From: Phytophthora colocasiae
Taxonomy: Eukaryota; Oomycota; Peronosporomycetes; Peronosporales; Peronosporaceae
DNA: 64,000 nt
Direction of reading: 5' to 3'
Assembly: GCA_018806915.1 (NCBI GenBank)
Contig: JAGKQI010000054.1
Coordinates: 558,001-622,000, forward strand
A program made the translations under genes and the position numbers. The notes beneath the pieces were generated by a model. That model was not told where the DNA came from and did not search any database. It worked only from the letters and a program-made list of their open reading frames with translations. How positions within the stretch are numbered: position 1 is the stretch's first letter; each line of letters begins with the position of its first letter. Positions 9,316 through 20,358 of this stretch are shown here, piece by piece.

Positions 9316-11125
9316 CTAGTTCTCCTTAACCATTGAGTTCATTGAAGGACGCACTTCATTGAGCGATGGACGGGTACCCACGTAGCTATCATCACCCGCA
9401 CTGTTGATGCTAGGCAAATGGTACTGCAGCAGCTCGGCCCAGCCATTGCGGCTGGCAGCGTGTTGCTGACCGTACGCGAAGTGCGAGAGAACACCAACCA
9501 ACACCCAGGCAACACCAAGGATCAAGCCTAAGTCGCTAATCTGAGCAACCAGGTAGAAGTCGGCGAGGATGCAGATCATCGGGATGTAGGGCACCAGAGG
9601 TGCCGCGAAATATTCAGGATCGTTGCCAACCTGTGGGCACTTAACAGCCAACACGATCGTCATGACAGCCGTCGCAATCAAGCAGACGATAGCGATCACC
9701 AAACAAGCAGTAGAGTCGTGGGTCACATAGCCCTGCTGGTAGAAGAAGGCAGTCATGAGCGCCAGACCCACAGAAGCACCGATGTACCTTGGAGCAGTAC
9801 GTGGTGACTGCTCCGACATGCGGATCATCATGAGGGACGAGTTGGACATGACGAACGAGATGAGGATACCGAAGTTGACGATATCCCACAGCGTCACGAA
9901 CGGCACAATGAAAGCCACAAGCGTGAAGAAGATGCCGGTGATCAAGGTGTTGACGAACAGGTTGCCCTTAGCGTCCACCTTAGCGAAGATCTCGGGCATC
10001 AGTCCGTCACAGGCCAAAGCGTAATTTAGACGCGGCTGAGCCAGGAAGGCAATCAGCACGACGACTGGCATGGTGACGGTCTCACCAGCACGTACGATTT
10101 GAGAAGCCCAGTCCCAGCCAACACCGGAGAATCCGTCTGGGAAGCTCGTCGCCTGAGAGTACGGCACCATGCCCGACAGTACGAGAGAGCATAGCACACT
10201 CAATACAGCAGTACCAGTGACGACACTTAAGACGGCAATGGGCATGACCTTCTTGGGGTTCTTGGCCTCAGCAGCCAGACAGCAAACCTCATCAAAGCCA
10301 ATGTAGCCGAAGAAAGCCTGAGTGGCACCAGTGATGATACCCTGTGTGCCGTATGCCATGGTACCAGAACTGTTCTCGGCACGGTCAGGGACGAACGGGC
10401 TGAGATTATCCGCGTCAATGGCACAGAAGCCAGCGATGATGATGAAGATAACGACGAACATCTTGAGGATGGTGAAGCCGTTGACAAACACCTTACCGAA
10501 TCGAAGACCCGCAAGCAGGACGACCACGCACAGGGCTTGGATCACAGCAGACAGGATGTTGGCGTACTCCATGTTGAGCCAGTCGACGTTGGCATCTGGG
10601 TGCTCCAGAATGACCCAATCCTCCACCTTCTGTGCCCAACTACGGGCAACACCAGCACCGGAAACGGCATACTCCAAGGTGAGCAGCCAGCCAGCAACTA
10701 CAGCCGGCACTTCACCGATAGCGTGGTAGGCGTATGCGTACGTACTACCAGATGAAGGCACGCGTGTGGTAAGTTCCATGTAGGCCATGGCATTCATACA
10801 GCAAACTACACCACCAATGAGCCAGCTAATCAGAGCCGAAGGACCGGCAGTGTCGCTCACGATCGAAGCAGCAGTGGAGAAGATACCGCTACCAACAGTA
10901 CCACCAATACCTGCACAAGTCAAGTATGTAGAACGTTAGGTCTTGTCCTACGCAGCGTTTAAAAAAATTTATAGTTTACCTACCGATACAGATGAGATCG
11001 AACAAACTGAGAGATCGAGGGAGGTCCTGCGAGTTTTCTTCGGCCTGAATGACCTGCATGGGTTTGCGACGCATCATGCGCTCTAGCAATGGCGCTGTAG
11101 CATTTGTAGGTCCTGCTTTCTCCAT
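9316..11125 (-). CDS. Amino-acid permease, SLC7/APC cationic type, 2 exons, 578 aa
   Basis: Exon 1 (10984-11125) encodes the cytosolic N-terminus ending LSLFDLICIG. Exon 2 (9316-10910) continues with GIGGTVGSGIF. The joined ICIGIGGTVGSGIF is the signature of the first membrane helix of APC-superfamily permeases. About 12-14 hydrophobic helices follow, including GEVPAVVAGWLLTLEYAVSG and AFFGYIGFDEVCCLAAEAKN, the consensus of the CAT (cationic amino-acid transporter) branch. Length is usual for the family. Transport of basic amino acids at the plasma or vacuolar membrane is inferred from the CAT resemblance. It converges on the preceding membrane-protein gene with about 160 bases between stops. 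Confidence 0.9.
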
Positions 11126-12378
11126 GCTTGGGACGAGGTCGGCTGAGCAGGTTCACCTTGGCAGCAAACTAAGGAATGGCTCAAGGGCAACAGCTGCACT
11201 GCAGTCGCGAGGAAGCGACTCGGACGCGGAGGGAATTCACGCAGAGTAGAGAGGGAGCGATGACCATGGACCAGCCATCGCCCAAGGGGATCCCATACTC
11301 GCGCGAGGTTGAATGGATGCCACACGCGCGCAGAAGCAGCGGAGACTGTCACGGCTGTTGCACACCCTTATACACTGTACCAGCCGATTCGTTTGCAGGT
11401 TTTGTCCTCTAATCCGGTTGATGAGAGGCCCACGGCACCGCTGTCATCGGCTAGAAACCAGTCGCAAGCACTTCATGGTGAGACCGAGTGGCAGATCGTT
11501 CATAGTGAAATTAAGTGCTTCAAGGAGGTGTACAGGCTTTTGATCAGGCAGCACTGACGCGAGTGTACGCTTTGAGTCGGCGGAAGCTTTGTGAACACGC
11601 AGACATTGTGCTTAACAATAGCTATGGCGAGCTTGAAGTGCAGCGTCGGTTAGGTGCATTGACAATAGCGGACACTTTCGTCGCGTCACATTCAGGATGC
11701 TCTCGGGGGGAGAGTTCGTCTACGAAGCAGCCCCATTTAGTCAGCCAAAGGACCGGAATTGCCCCCGGGAAATGCGCGACTAGCGGCCACCTCCCATCTC
11801 CCTTGGTTGAAATCTGGCTTGATGTGGACGAAAAGAGGCGGAAAATGACAGAATGTGCGTATAAATATGATCCGGTTTTGTCTATTGAAAGTTAGATCTT
11901 TGTTGTGGTATTGGCAGTAGGGTTCTTCTCAACTTGGTGCAAGACTTGCACTGCAAGTAGTTACACGAATATAAGCGCTCCCACCATTTCTTCACATCAG
12001 AGTCAGTTTTGACATTGACGTTGAAGTGTGCTGCAAAACAGTCTTGCCAAACAGCTTGAAGGTACACACTTAACTGGTTTTTGATGAGAATGGCACGTTT
12101 GGAAATACACAATGATGCGTCTGGGCCGCGCAGGTTTTACATGGGTAGATTCTTCAAAATTGAACGCTCTCGATGCTGTTGTCTCCCAAATTCTTACTTT
12201 GTTGCAAAGCCACTAGCTTTAAATTGCAGCCTATTCCTGCACGAGCAGTAGCAGAAGTCAGCGGACGATCATTTTGCCGCAGCGAGGCATGTACCGCCAC
12301 CTCCCGCGGAGCGTTCAATTGCAGTCGGTTGAACGTTGAAGTGTGCTTCCCATGCCATGATTCCAGATTGTATCATCG
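11126..12378. other. Intergenic stretch of 1.25 kb without a supported gene
   Basis: Several frames of 75-125 codons exist here, but they lack ATG starts, recognisable motifs or matching splice sites. A minus-strand frame at 11882-12112 (WWERLYSCNYLQCKSC) could be a remnant of an unknown protein, but nothing joins to it. I see nothing else. Confidence 0.4.
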
Positions 12379-13618
12379 TCAATCAGATCCCGTCGTACGG
12401 TGGCTTATTGTAGGTGGCACGTTACTGCATAGTTCCTGCTCCATGTACTCACGGTGAACGTGAAGCGCTTCGAGACGGAGACGTAAATTCCTCTCCTCCT
12501 CTTCCATTTGTGCTACCCGATTCAGTGCTTCGTGCTGCCGTTGTCTTTCAGTCATTAGGCGTTCATGATGCTGTTTCGTTGCTGCTTCACGTAGCTGGCG
12601 CTGCAGATAGATGTCAAACTGTAATCAGTCCAAATTATCAGATACCTACGTGAAATCACCACAAACGAACCTGTCTCTCAATTCGCTGCTCTATCACCTC
12701 CTGCTCCCTAGCCCGTATGCGCTCTTTCCGACACCGTCGCTGGTGATCTTGCGCTGCTTCCTTCGCTTGTTGCTCGGCTAAAGCTAACTTCACATCAAAA
12801 ACTAAAAGGTCAAAAACTATCTCAAAGGTCAAGCCAAGAACATGATTACATGTACCAACCTTTATACGCTCCTTTTGCTGACGAGCGACCTCCAGTTTGT
12901 GCATTTCACGTGCACGCTTTTGTTTCTAACGGCAAGCAAAAGTATCAGATGAATATAACCATACTCCGAATCAAAGGGGATGTACACTTACCGCAAGAAA
13001 ATCTAACTGCTCCCGGCTGCGAGGCACTTTCAGCTTTCGCTTGGGGCGTAAAGGTATCGACGCTCCATTTTGTTTGAGAAAAGCTTTAGAGACACGTGGA
13101 TCGAGGGGGTCACCAATAGATTGAAGCTCTACTTGCGATTTCTGAAGGCGGGTCTCGAGATGTGTTCTCATGGTTTTCACTTCACGAAGAGCTCGCTCCT
13201 CCTGGGCACGGAAATGCGAAATTCGCCGTGCCAACTGCTGCGCAGCGTCCTCGGCATCCTTTCGGGCAACAATTACGTGATAAATATTCCCAACAACCAT
13301 ATTTGATTCATCCGGACCCCATAATTGAGTGTCGTGTTGAACGGCTTCGCGAGCAGTGTGAGAAAGTGAGACTGGTGCAACGCAACGTCTTGATCCGACT
13401 GCACTGGACGGGCGTCTCGTGGCACTACTAGCAGGACGAATGGGCTGTGGAAGGTTAGATCCAGCTACCAAGATCGGGGGTGTCATTGAGGCTCCAGTGT
13501 TTCTTCCATTATCACGCGTTGGTCCCAGAGAGTTGGGAGGTTGTGGGCGGCTGTAAACAGATCCAGCCGATCTGGGACGAACGAACAAAATCCTTGGGGG
13601 CTTAACACTCTGCTCCAT
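12379..13618 (-). CDS. Coiled-coil protein of unknown function, 4 exons, 349 aa
   Basis: Exons 12992-13618, 12860-12925, 12671-12787 and 12379-12618 join in frame to 349 residues. The N-terminal third is proline- and serine-rich and basic (residues 1-100). From about residue 110 the protein is charged alpha-helix: VARKDAEDAAQQLARRISHF, KQKRAREMHKLEVARQQKER, LALAEQQAKEAAQDHQRR and EEEERNLRLRLEALHVHREY. Such heptad-rich proteins are often cytoskeletal, ciliary or centrosomal, but no specific family is recognised. The last two exon joins (gatgtgaag acceptor at 12788) are chosen to keep the frame and fit the helix. Divergent from the next small gene, 142 bases away. Confidence 0.7.
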
Positions 13619-13760
13619 AGTGACCGACCCACTTCAACACCCGTGGTCTATAAGGTTGACATGAATTGCTGCCCCCCCCACGTCTAATTTTACCATTGAG
13701 CACCCCACGGATCAATCGGTAGAAAACTCCCAGTGCGTGTAGCTGCAAGCATCCTCAAGA

Positions 13761-14518
13761 ATGCCGAAACGTAGCAGCAGTGTTCCAGGCTCACAAGTGC
13801 CACAACTTTCCAAACCGAATGGTAGCAAGGACGCTGAGCTCCCACGTCCAGTCAGACCATCCCGCTTAAAGTCCTCTTCGTCTAGCTCATTCTGCGACTT
13901 ACAAGCAAAATTCAGCCCCAAATCAATCGACGAAGGTAACAACGGGACTCTCAACAGGTAAAATACGAGTCAGTAACAGTCTCCAACCTTTACCTCAACT
14001 TCGTGTTGTAAACGTTTGCAGTCTATACACTTCTTCCCGAGAAAGCGAGCCAGCTACAGATGAAGAAAGCCAACTTGAAATCGGTAGTGAATGTGCAGAT
14101 CACCACACCCAACTGGAAACTGCAGAATGTCAGGCTGTCGCGATGCTAAACGAAATTACCAGAAAATGTGAAAGAAATCACCAAAAGTTCGTTATTGTAC
14201 CGAATACTGGTTCCATGCACTGCATTGTTGAGCAGATTTCTGACAGCGATTTATTCTGGCCAGGTACAACGCCATCCATGACAACATTTTGGGAAAAGAT
14301 AAACGGATTGAAGAGCTCCACACATCGTACGTTTTGTCGATAGTCACATAGCAAAGAACGCCATAATTCATGCCTTCTGCTTGTATTTTAGCTTTGAAGA
14401 CTTGGCGTGCCAAACAGCGAGCTTGGAAGTACTCTGCAATAGCGATATTGATTCTGATATACTGGACAAGCTCTTCATGGCCATCCCCATTCAGCAGCGT
14501 TTGCTCTTCCACGACTAA
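13761..14518 (+). CDS. Small coiled-coil protein, 4 exons, 183 aa
   Basis: Exons 13761-13957, 14022-14186, 14264-14326 and 14392-14518 sum to 552 bases, giving 183 residues. The first exon is serine- and proline-rich (MPKRSSSVPGS...SSSSSSFCDL). Exons 2-4 form a helical region: ECQAVAMLNEITRKCERNHQ joins to KYNAIHDNILGKDKRIEELH, then TSFEDLACQTASLEVLC. The C-terminus LFMAIPIQQRLLFHD is hydrophobic. The splices were found by frame continuity with GT-AG sites; the second uses donor gttcgt. No family is recognised. It shares a short upstream region with the divergent coiled-coil gene, which could mean related expression, but that is inference. Confidence 0.65.
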
Positions 14519-14565
14519 AGGTTTGCGAAATCGACCCAGCTCCATTCACACCATCTAACCGAAAC

Positions 14566-17319
14566 TCACACATCCACTACTGCATCTTCTCGATCGTGCG
14601 GGAGTCGTGATGGCAGTTTCTCTTTAAAAATCTGGTCGAGTGTTAGATCTGGAGTGAAAGTATCAAGCACTCTTGATGTGTGTACCAATTTGCTCGTTTC
14701 AGCCTCTTTCTCCCAATGCGCTTTCCATTCCTTCGCCAGTACCACCCAATGCTTCTTACTCCATACTCGATCGGATAGACTTAGTGTATCTTCAGCCTCT
14801 GAAATCGATTCGGGGTGCTGTACGTGCATATGATCACTGGTCATGCCAGTCGGCCGGTTGCTCTGGACAAACCCAAGTAAATCTTTAGACGGTTGTACTG
14901 CCGTCTGAGCGAAGAGCTTCATTTGTAGTAGCGGCAGTAGTGTTTGCTGCGCACACGTCGTCGAAGGAGCAGACGAGATAAAGCATTTTCCAGGGAGAAC
15001 GTCGCCTAGTGGCGGCGTACTGGTGACAAAGCTGAACAGCCTTGATCCAAACATATGCATCAGCGGATGCGAGTCGGATACCAGCATGTAGAAGAACTTG
15101 GGGTTGTCAAAATCACACATTGACTCGGAATCAAACGGATACTTGCGTTCCTTAAACGCCAAAATATTTTCCATGAACTGTGCTGCAACTTCGTCACTCA
15201 ATGCCAACAAGCGTGAAGGGTTTGAAGTCGAAGGTGTAGCACAAAACCAGCCCCGAAAGTACTGTTTTGCGTACTTCCCGATGGAGAGCCACTGAAGTGA
15301 TGGCTGATGGCGAGCAAGAAACGGATCCTGGAGATTGTAGTTGAGCGTGTACCCCAACACCATCAGTGGCTGGTCGTACAGCTTCCACATGTCATTCACC
15401 TTCCGCATCAAGAAACGTACTAGCTCAACCGATCGTCCTCCACCTGCCGTCTCTTCCCAATCAGACAGAATTGCACCATACTGCTGCTGCATTCTCCCGA
15501 ACTGATAGAAAATGTCCGATAGCGAAAACGAAGACGCGAACGTACTGCTCATCATCTTGGAAGTCTCCTTAATTGGCGAGATCAACTCGCTTAGTGTGAT
15601 CACATTTTCCCAGAACTCTGCTCTTTGGATCGTTTGAATAGCAGCGCTTGAGAGTCCGCACGCTGCTAGCTCTTCCACAGTGTTTCCTGCACTATCTTTA
15701 CGTAAGTTGGCAGCCCTGGATTTTGCCAATACTTGTCCAGCCGAATCTCTGGAGGTTGACGTAGCTTGAACAACCTTAGAGGATATAATTTTGATCATAT
15801 CTTCGCACTGCCGGACAGAGTCGACAACTTCAATAAAAGAATACCAGTTATGCCGAGTCGGTGCATGTAATAGTGCATCCGGATCACCACACTCACGACG
15901 CAAAACCTTTAGCACACGATGACTGGAGAACATTTGGACAAGTTCGATAACTTCACCGACAGTTTCCATCATTCTGTCAGACTCGGTTAAAACGACTCCC
16001 AGCAGCATCTGCAATAAATGCGAGAAGCAAGGCAATACTGGAATGGCCAAACTTGTCCACTCACTCGCGTTAACAGCAAGGCGGGAGGCTGCAAACGCCA
16101 GAGTAGTGTCGGCAACAATGTTAATGATGTGGATACCTCGATTGCGCAAATGCATCAAGTTGATCTTGATCTTCTCAGCCAGCGCATCAGGAGCGATGTC
16201 ATCGATTCCAATGTCGATCAATTCCCAGGGGGTAGCTTCCCCTAGAGCATTTACCAGGGAGAGCAGAACGAAACTTGACCTTGGGTATTTGTTCTTCCAC
16301 CAGCTGACAGCCAACGTTACTCCGACTTGCTCGTCACTCATCTTCATGAGCTGCTTCTCGTGAGAAACACTCGCCATAGTCGAAAGTAATTCGGCACTTG
16401 GCAGCTCAATCTTTGAATGAAGAGCTCCAAACATTCGAGCTGATTGCTCCGTCCACACCCAATCCCAAGGTAGATCAGTCGAGAGTGTCGTCGACGCTAC
16501 AAGTTTGTTTATAACGTCTGCGCTGATCCCAGAGCTCGTAGCGTGAAACTCGCTTGATTGATGAGGCAACGGAGCACGTCGTTTCTCCTGTTTTTTGTCA
16601 GTTTCCCGAAGCTGAGGCTTGACAGGCAAGATAGATTCCCTTTTGGAAAGGCTTTCCTGATAGCTCAGTGGTTTGGAAGATGCTACAGTTGTCGTGAGGG
16701 CTCCATTCATCTCGGACGACAACAACGGTAGCTGAAGTGGCAAAAAATCCTCCACCCCAGTCGTGCCCTTACCAGCTCGTAATGTTGCGTTCTGCAACTG
16801 CAAAACATCTTCTCCGCCTTGAATCTCACTTTGTTTTGCTTTTTTCTTTGGAGCAAAAGCTGTTTCTTGTAATTTGTCACTATTGCGATTTGGTGCCTGG
16901 TGCCTCTTATTGAAACTCGCAGCATCTTTCTGCGCACTCAACAGCTTCAACTGTGTCACAGCCTCAGCAGGGCAATAGATGCAATTCTGCAAGTGTCGGA
17001 TCATATTTCCCGACACGCCACGCACTGCAATGGGCTCCACGCCATTGTCAGTGCAGAACTTACAGTACGCATTATGATGGAAGCGATTTCGCTTCTCTCC
17101 TCGTACAAAATACTTCCAGGCAGGATGACTAGGTCGTCCCATTTTCTTCTCTTCTCCATCCGATCTCTTTGTCTTCTGCGTTTGATCACTAACGTCCTCA
17201 AACAAGGCAGTTGAGGGCACCGCAGCGTCTCCCATGGGAATCAGCGGCGCTCCACCCGTGTAACTCGATAAATCGAACAGCGCTGCGCCCGTCGTCACGT
17301 CCGCCGCGTCCACTGGCAT
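14566..17319 (-). CDS. BED-finger hAT-transposase-derived protein, single exon, 917 aa
   Basis: One uninterrupted frame of 917 codons. A BED-type zinc finger sits near residues 62-112 (AWKYFVRGEKRNRFHHNAYC then KFC, ending HLQNCIYC). A long RNase H-like hAT core follows, with IINIVADTTLAFAASRLAVN and LPCFSHLLQMLLGVVL, the equivalent of the transposase D and CxxH regions. I do not see the usual C-terminal SxxSERVFS-type dimerisation motif, and no terminal inverted repeats or 8-bp duplication flank it. An intact long frame inside a gene-dense block, without transposon ends, suggests a domesticated gene. An autonomous element with unseen ends cannot be excluded. It is divergent from mevalonate kinase. 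Confidence 0.75.
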   Translation of the reverse strand: MPVDAADVTTGAALFDLSSYTGGAPLIPMGDAAVPSTALFEDVSDQTQKTKRSDGEEKKMGRPSHPAWKYFVRGEKRNRFHHNAYCKFCTDNGVEPIAVRGVSGNMIRHLQNCIYCPAEAVTQLKLLSAQKDAASFNKRHQAPNRNSDKLQETAFAPKKKAKQSEIQGGEDVLQLQNATLRAGKGTTGVEDFLPLQLPLLSSEMNGALTTTVASSKPLSYQESLSKRESILPVKPQLRETDKKQEKRRAPLPHQSSEFHATSSGISADVINKLVASTTLSTDLPWDWVWTEQSARMFGALHSKIELPSAELLSTMASVSHEKQLMKMSDEQVGVTLAVSWWKNKYPRSSFVLLSLVNALGEATPWELIDIGIDDIAPDALAEKIKINLMHLRNRGIHIINIVADTTLAFAASRLAVNASEWTSLAIPVLPCFSHLLQMLLGVVLTESDRMMETVGEVIELVQMFSSHRVLKVLRRECGDPDALLHAPTRHNWYSFIEVVDSVRQCEDMIKIISSKVVQATSTSRDSAGQVLAKSRAANLRKDSAGNTVEELAACGLSSAAIQTIQRAEFWENVITLSELISPIKETSKMMSSTFASSFSLSDIFYQFGRMQQQYGAILSDWEETAGGGRSVELVRFLMRKVNDMWKLYDQPLMVLGYTLNYNLQDPFLARHQPSLQWLSIGKYAKQYFRGWFCATPSTSNPSRLLALSDEVAAQFMENILAFKERKYPFDSESMCDFDNPKFFYMLVSDSHPLMHMFGSRLFSFVTSTPPLGDVLPGKCFISSAPSTTCAQQTLLPLLQMKLFAQTAVQPSKDLLGFVQSNRPTGMTSDHMHVQHPESISEAEDTLSLSDRVWSKKHWVVLAKEWKAHWEKEAETSKLVHTSRVLDTFTPDLTLDQIFKEKLPSRLPHDREDAVVDV

Positions 17320-17440
17320 CGCTCCTGTCTGCTACATCATAGCGAGGTCAAGCTAATGCACTTCAACAGCCCAAGGTCATCTTATTTTACTTACGTAAAT
17401 ACTGTGCAAATGCGTTCGTAAAAACTAGTGGTGGCTATAT

Positions 17441-17480
17441 AGTGGTACAATGTACCAATTAGTGGTACAATGTACCATCA
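17441..17480. promoter_or_regulatory. Paired 13-bp inverted-repeat motif upstream of mevalonate kinase
   Basis: Two direct 20-base units each contain ggtacaatgtacc (17444-17456 and 17464-17476), a 6-bp inverted repeat around one central base. The pair lies 29 bases before the mevalonate kinase ATG and about 125 bases from the divergent hAT-derived gene. The spacing of exactly two helical turns suggests binding sites for a dimeric factor; this is inference. Confidence 0.55.
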
Positions 17481-17504
17481 TTCTGATCATATTGCCCAAT
17501 TGTC

Positions 17505-18815
17505 ATGGCAGGAGACCGTGAGGTAGTGAGCGTCTCGGCGCCTGGGAAGCTCTTGCTGCTCGGTGAACACGCGGTGGTTTACGGTTGTCCCGTGGTGGCA
17601 GCAGCTTTATCGGATTTACGTATTAAGGCGGAGATTGTACGGAATTACTGTGTTTTTGTTCAACTTGAAGAGGTTATTGATGTGATGAATGAATTTGCTT
17701 TTCGTGTGTTTATAGACGCGCATTCACGCTCCTGCAGGTGTGGAGCCTTCGATTGAGTTCTCGTGCAGGGATATTAAGTCTACACGCGACAAGCAACCAC
17801 TGAAACGTGCGTACAGGACGTCGGAGCTTCAGAAAGTGGTGGACGGACTGGAGGATGAAATCCATTACGTGCCGACCCCGTCGCAAGAGGTGATGACACG
17901 CATTAACAACGTTCTGGATGATGAAACACCGGAAGACTCGAAAGCGTTGTGTGCTCCGTTGTTTTTGTGCTGTGCGTTGCTTCGATCATCGGGATATTTG
18001 AGCGGGTAAACTTGTTCGTGGCGTTTAATTGTGCTCGATTGGTGACTAATTGTTTGTGTTTTACCTGTCATTTTGTGTGAAGTGTCAAAGGAGGACTACA
18101 TGTGGAAGTAGAGACTTGTAATCTACCTATCGGCGCTGGTCTAGGCTCTTCCGCTGCCATGTCTGTGGCTCTTTCTGGTGCATTCGCGGAGCTGTCAGGC
18201 AGTCCGCGCAAGCATGAGCTGGAGTTCATCAACGAGTACGCGTTCGGAGCTGAAGTCATTCTACATGGCTCACCGTCAGGTGCTGACAACACGGTATCAT
18301 GTTTTGGTGGCACACTGGTTTTCCAGAAGCACCCGGAACCATCTTTCGATCGTATCCACTGCCAGCTGAACAAGTTTCGGTTTCTTTTGGTCAATACTGG
18401 CGTGCCGCGCTCCACAAGAGAACAAGTTGGCAATGTACGGAAGCGTTATGAAGCAGATCCTGAAAAGGTGCAGAAGCAATTCGACACTATTCAGCAACTG
18501 GTGGAGAAATTCGTTGCACTCAGTGAGCGTAAGGTGCTGGCAGAGGAAGTACTCGGCCAAGAGATCGAACACAACCAGCGAATTCTGAATGATCTGGGTG
18601 TCGGTCACCCGCAAATCGACGAAGTGGCGCGTATCTGCAAGCAATTCAATGGTGCTACAAAGCTCACTGGTGCAGGCGGAGGCGGCTGCACAATCTCACT
18701 GTTGCCGCGCAGTTTGAGCAACGAAGACTTGTCGAAGCTTATCACCCATTTGGAAACGAAGGGTTTTGAGTGTTTTGCTAGTTCAATTGGAGGCCCGGGT
18801 TTGATCCGTGGTTGA
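17505..18815 (+). CDS. Mevalonate kinase, 3 exons, 384 aa
   Basis: Exons 17505-17636, 17716-18005 and 18083-18815 join to 384 residues, the usual length. GHMP-kinase motifs are in order: VSAPGKLLLLGEHAVVYG at the N-terminus, the ATP-binding PIGAGLGSSAAMSVALSG, SPSGADNTVSCFGG and the C-terminal KLTGAGGGGCTISLL. The lysine and glutamate of motif 1 and the S-S-A loop are intact. It phosphorylates mevalonate to 5-phosphomevalonate in the cytosolic isoprenoid pathway, which oomycetes use for isoprenoids. The third exon starts after gtgtgaag, chosen because it alone preserves the frame into GGLHVEVET. Two inverted-repeat boxes lie just upstream. Confidence 0.93.
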
Positions 18816-18965
18816 GGGTGCTGTGGTTAAGCAGTTGACAGTTTAGATGAAACAGAGCACACGGAAGAAGTAACTTACGAAGATCAAGAATTGCTGTGGA
18901 TATAGAATTATCGCTCTCTAACTACACGCGATGACCTGAAGTTAATCACCCGTGTCAATTTCTCT

Positions 18966-20089
18966 CTAAGCTGTCTGCGCTGCTTGTGCTGGTACTTCTG
19001 GCACTGGAACAGCCTTTACTGAAGGTTCCGATGATGCCGGTGAACTCTTGGTGGAGGCTGAGGAATCGCGAGTACTGGCAGCACTAAAAGCGCGACGTTT
19101 CTTCTCCAACTTGTTTGCTGCCTTCACTTCACGCACTCCGCTAGCCACATTCGTCGCTGCACCAGCGAAACCACCTACAACGTATCCACCGGCTGCAACA
19201 CCACTCGCAAGCAGCACGCCACCTCCAGTCACAACAGCCTATCCAAGAAGCCACAACTAATTAATTCAACCATTGAGACCCAAAACATCATCGACAACTT
19301 ACCGCCACAGGAGCTGCAACAGCGCCAATGGTTGCTTTCTTCAGCCCACCCATAAACGTAGGAGTGGGCTTCTGGTTGGCAACCTCAATTGCCACCTTCT
19401 GTTCTTCACTAGTCCCATTCTCAGCAGATCCGCCCACCACTGTAGCAGCAGGGACTTCCGTTTCGCTGTCACTCTGTTTGCTATCCTTGCGCTTGCGAAC
19501 TGCATGAACGCCAGCTTCACCCATCTCTTTAACACCAGAGGCAACATTGACAACCATAGCACCAGCGCCTGCTACAACTGCAGCTGAACCCATAATAATT
19601 CCTCCCACGATGGATTTGCCGCCATAGAGAAGACCCTTGGCAGGAGCGTACACTGCACCACCAGCCGCCCGTTTCAGTCCCTTGGAGCGATCCGGAGCAT
19701 CTGGGTCCATGGCCTCCCCAAAGCGGAAGAACTCCTCGAAGATCTCCATGGCACGTTCCTTGGTCATCGGCTGAGCGCCGTCCTCCAGTCCTTCCTTGCC
19801 ATAGATATCGTCTGTAAAGCAAAAAAAAACAGTCAGTACCGTTGTAATTATCAGTTCAAGACCTTGAGCGTCTCCACGTACAGATCTTGCGCGTATCCTC
19901 ATTCGACAACACGTTGTAAGCCTCGCCCACGACCTTGAAGTTGGCTTCAGCCGTGAGTTTGTCCGCAGGGTTCTTGTCTGGGTGGTACTTGATGGCCAGT
20001 TTGCGGTAAGCCGTCTTGATCTCCTGCGCTGTGGCTGTACGTGCAACACCCAAGTTCTCGTAGTAGTCTTCGGACGCGAGGTCGGCCAT
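18966..20089 (-). CDS. J-domain protein with two glycine-rich hydrophobic segments, 3 exons, 329 aa
   Basis: Exons 19882-20089, 19303-19811 and 18966-19238 join to 329 residues. The N-terminal J domain (residues 5-75) has the HPD motif in [12 protein letters not shown] and the YYENLGV start, so it can stimulate an Hsp70 ATPase. [11 protein letters not shown] and a [15 protein letters not shown] helix follow. Two long glycine/alanine/valine segments come after, [20 protein letters not shown] and a matching one starting [17 protein letters not shown]. Each is followed by a near-identical NVASGV(K/R)E element and a basic stretch, which looks like an internal duplication. Class C J-protein by architecture. 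Membrane association is inferred from the hydrophobic segments. Confidence 0.85.
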
Positions 20090-20358
20090 GGCTGTGTGTA
20101 TGAAGGGAGATAAAGGTGTCCTGAAGCTCTCGAAGCGGTCGGATGAGATGTGGTGCGTAAGACTCCCAAGTGGCGGAAGAGGCCCAGAATCAGGCACGAT
20201 GATTGGTGGAAAATGATATTTTCCACTGGATTACTCCATGTGGGTTACTTCGCATCGTGGTTAACTATCATGGATTATGTGGAAAATGACGGTGATTGCT
20301 ATTTGCATTGAAGAAACCGTCGTGCAATGGCCACTTGGTTGTCGTGGTAGTGTGCGGG

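Noticed and set aside
11515..11895. 126-codon plus-strand frame between permease and coiled-coil gene
   Set aside because: It begins with GTG, has no motif or splice signals, and its composition resembles non-coding DNA.
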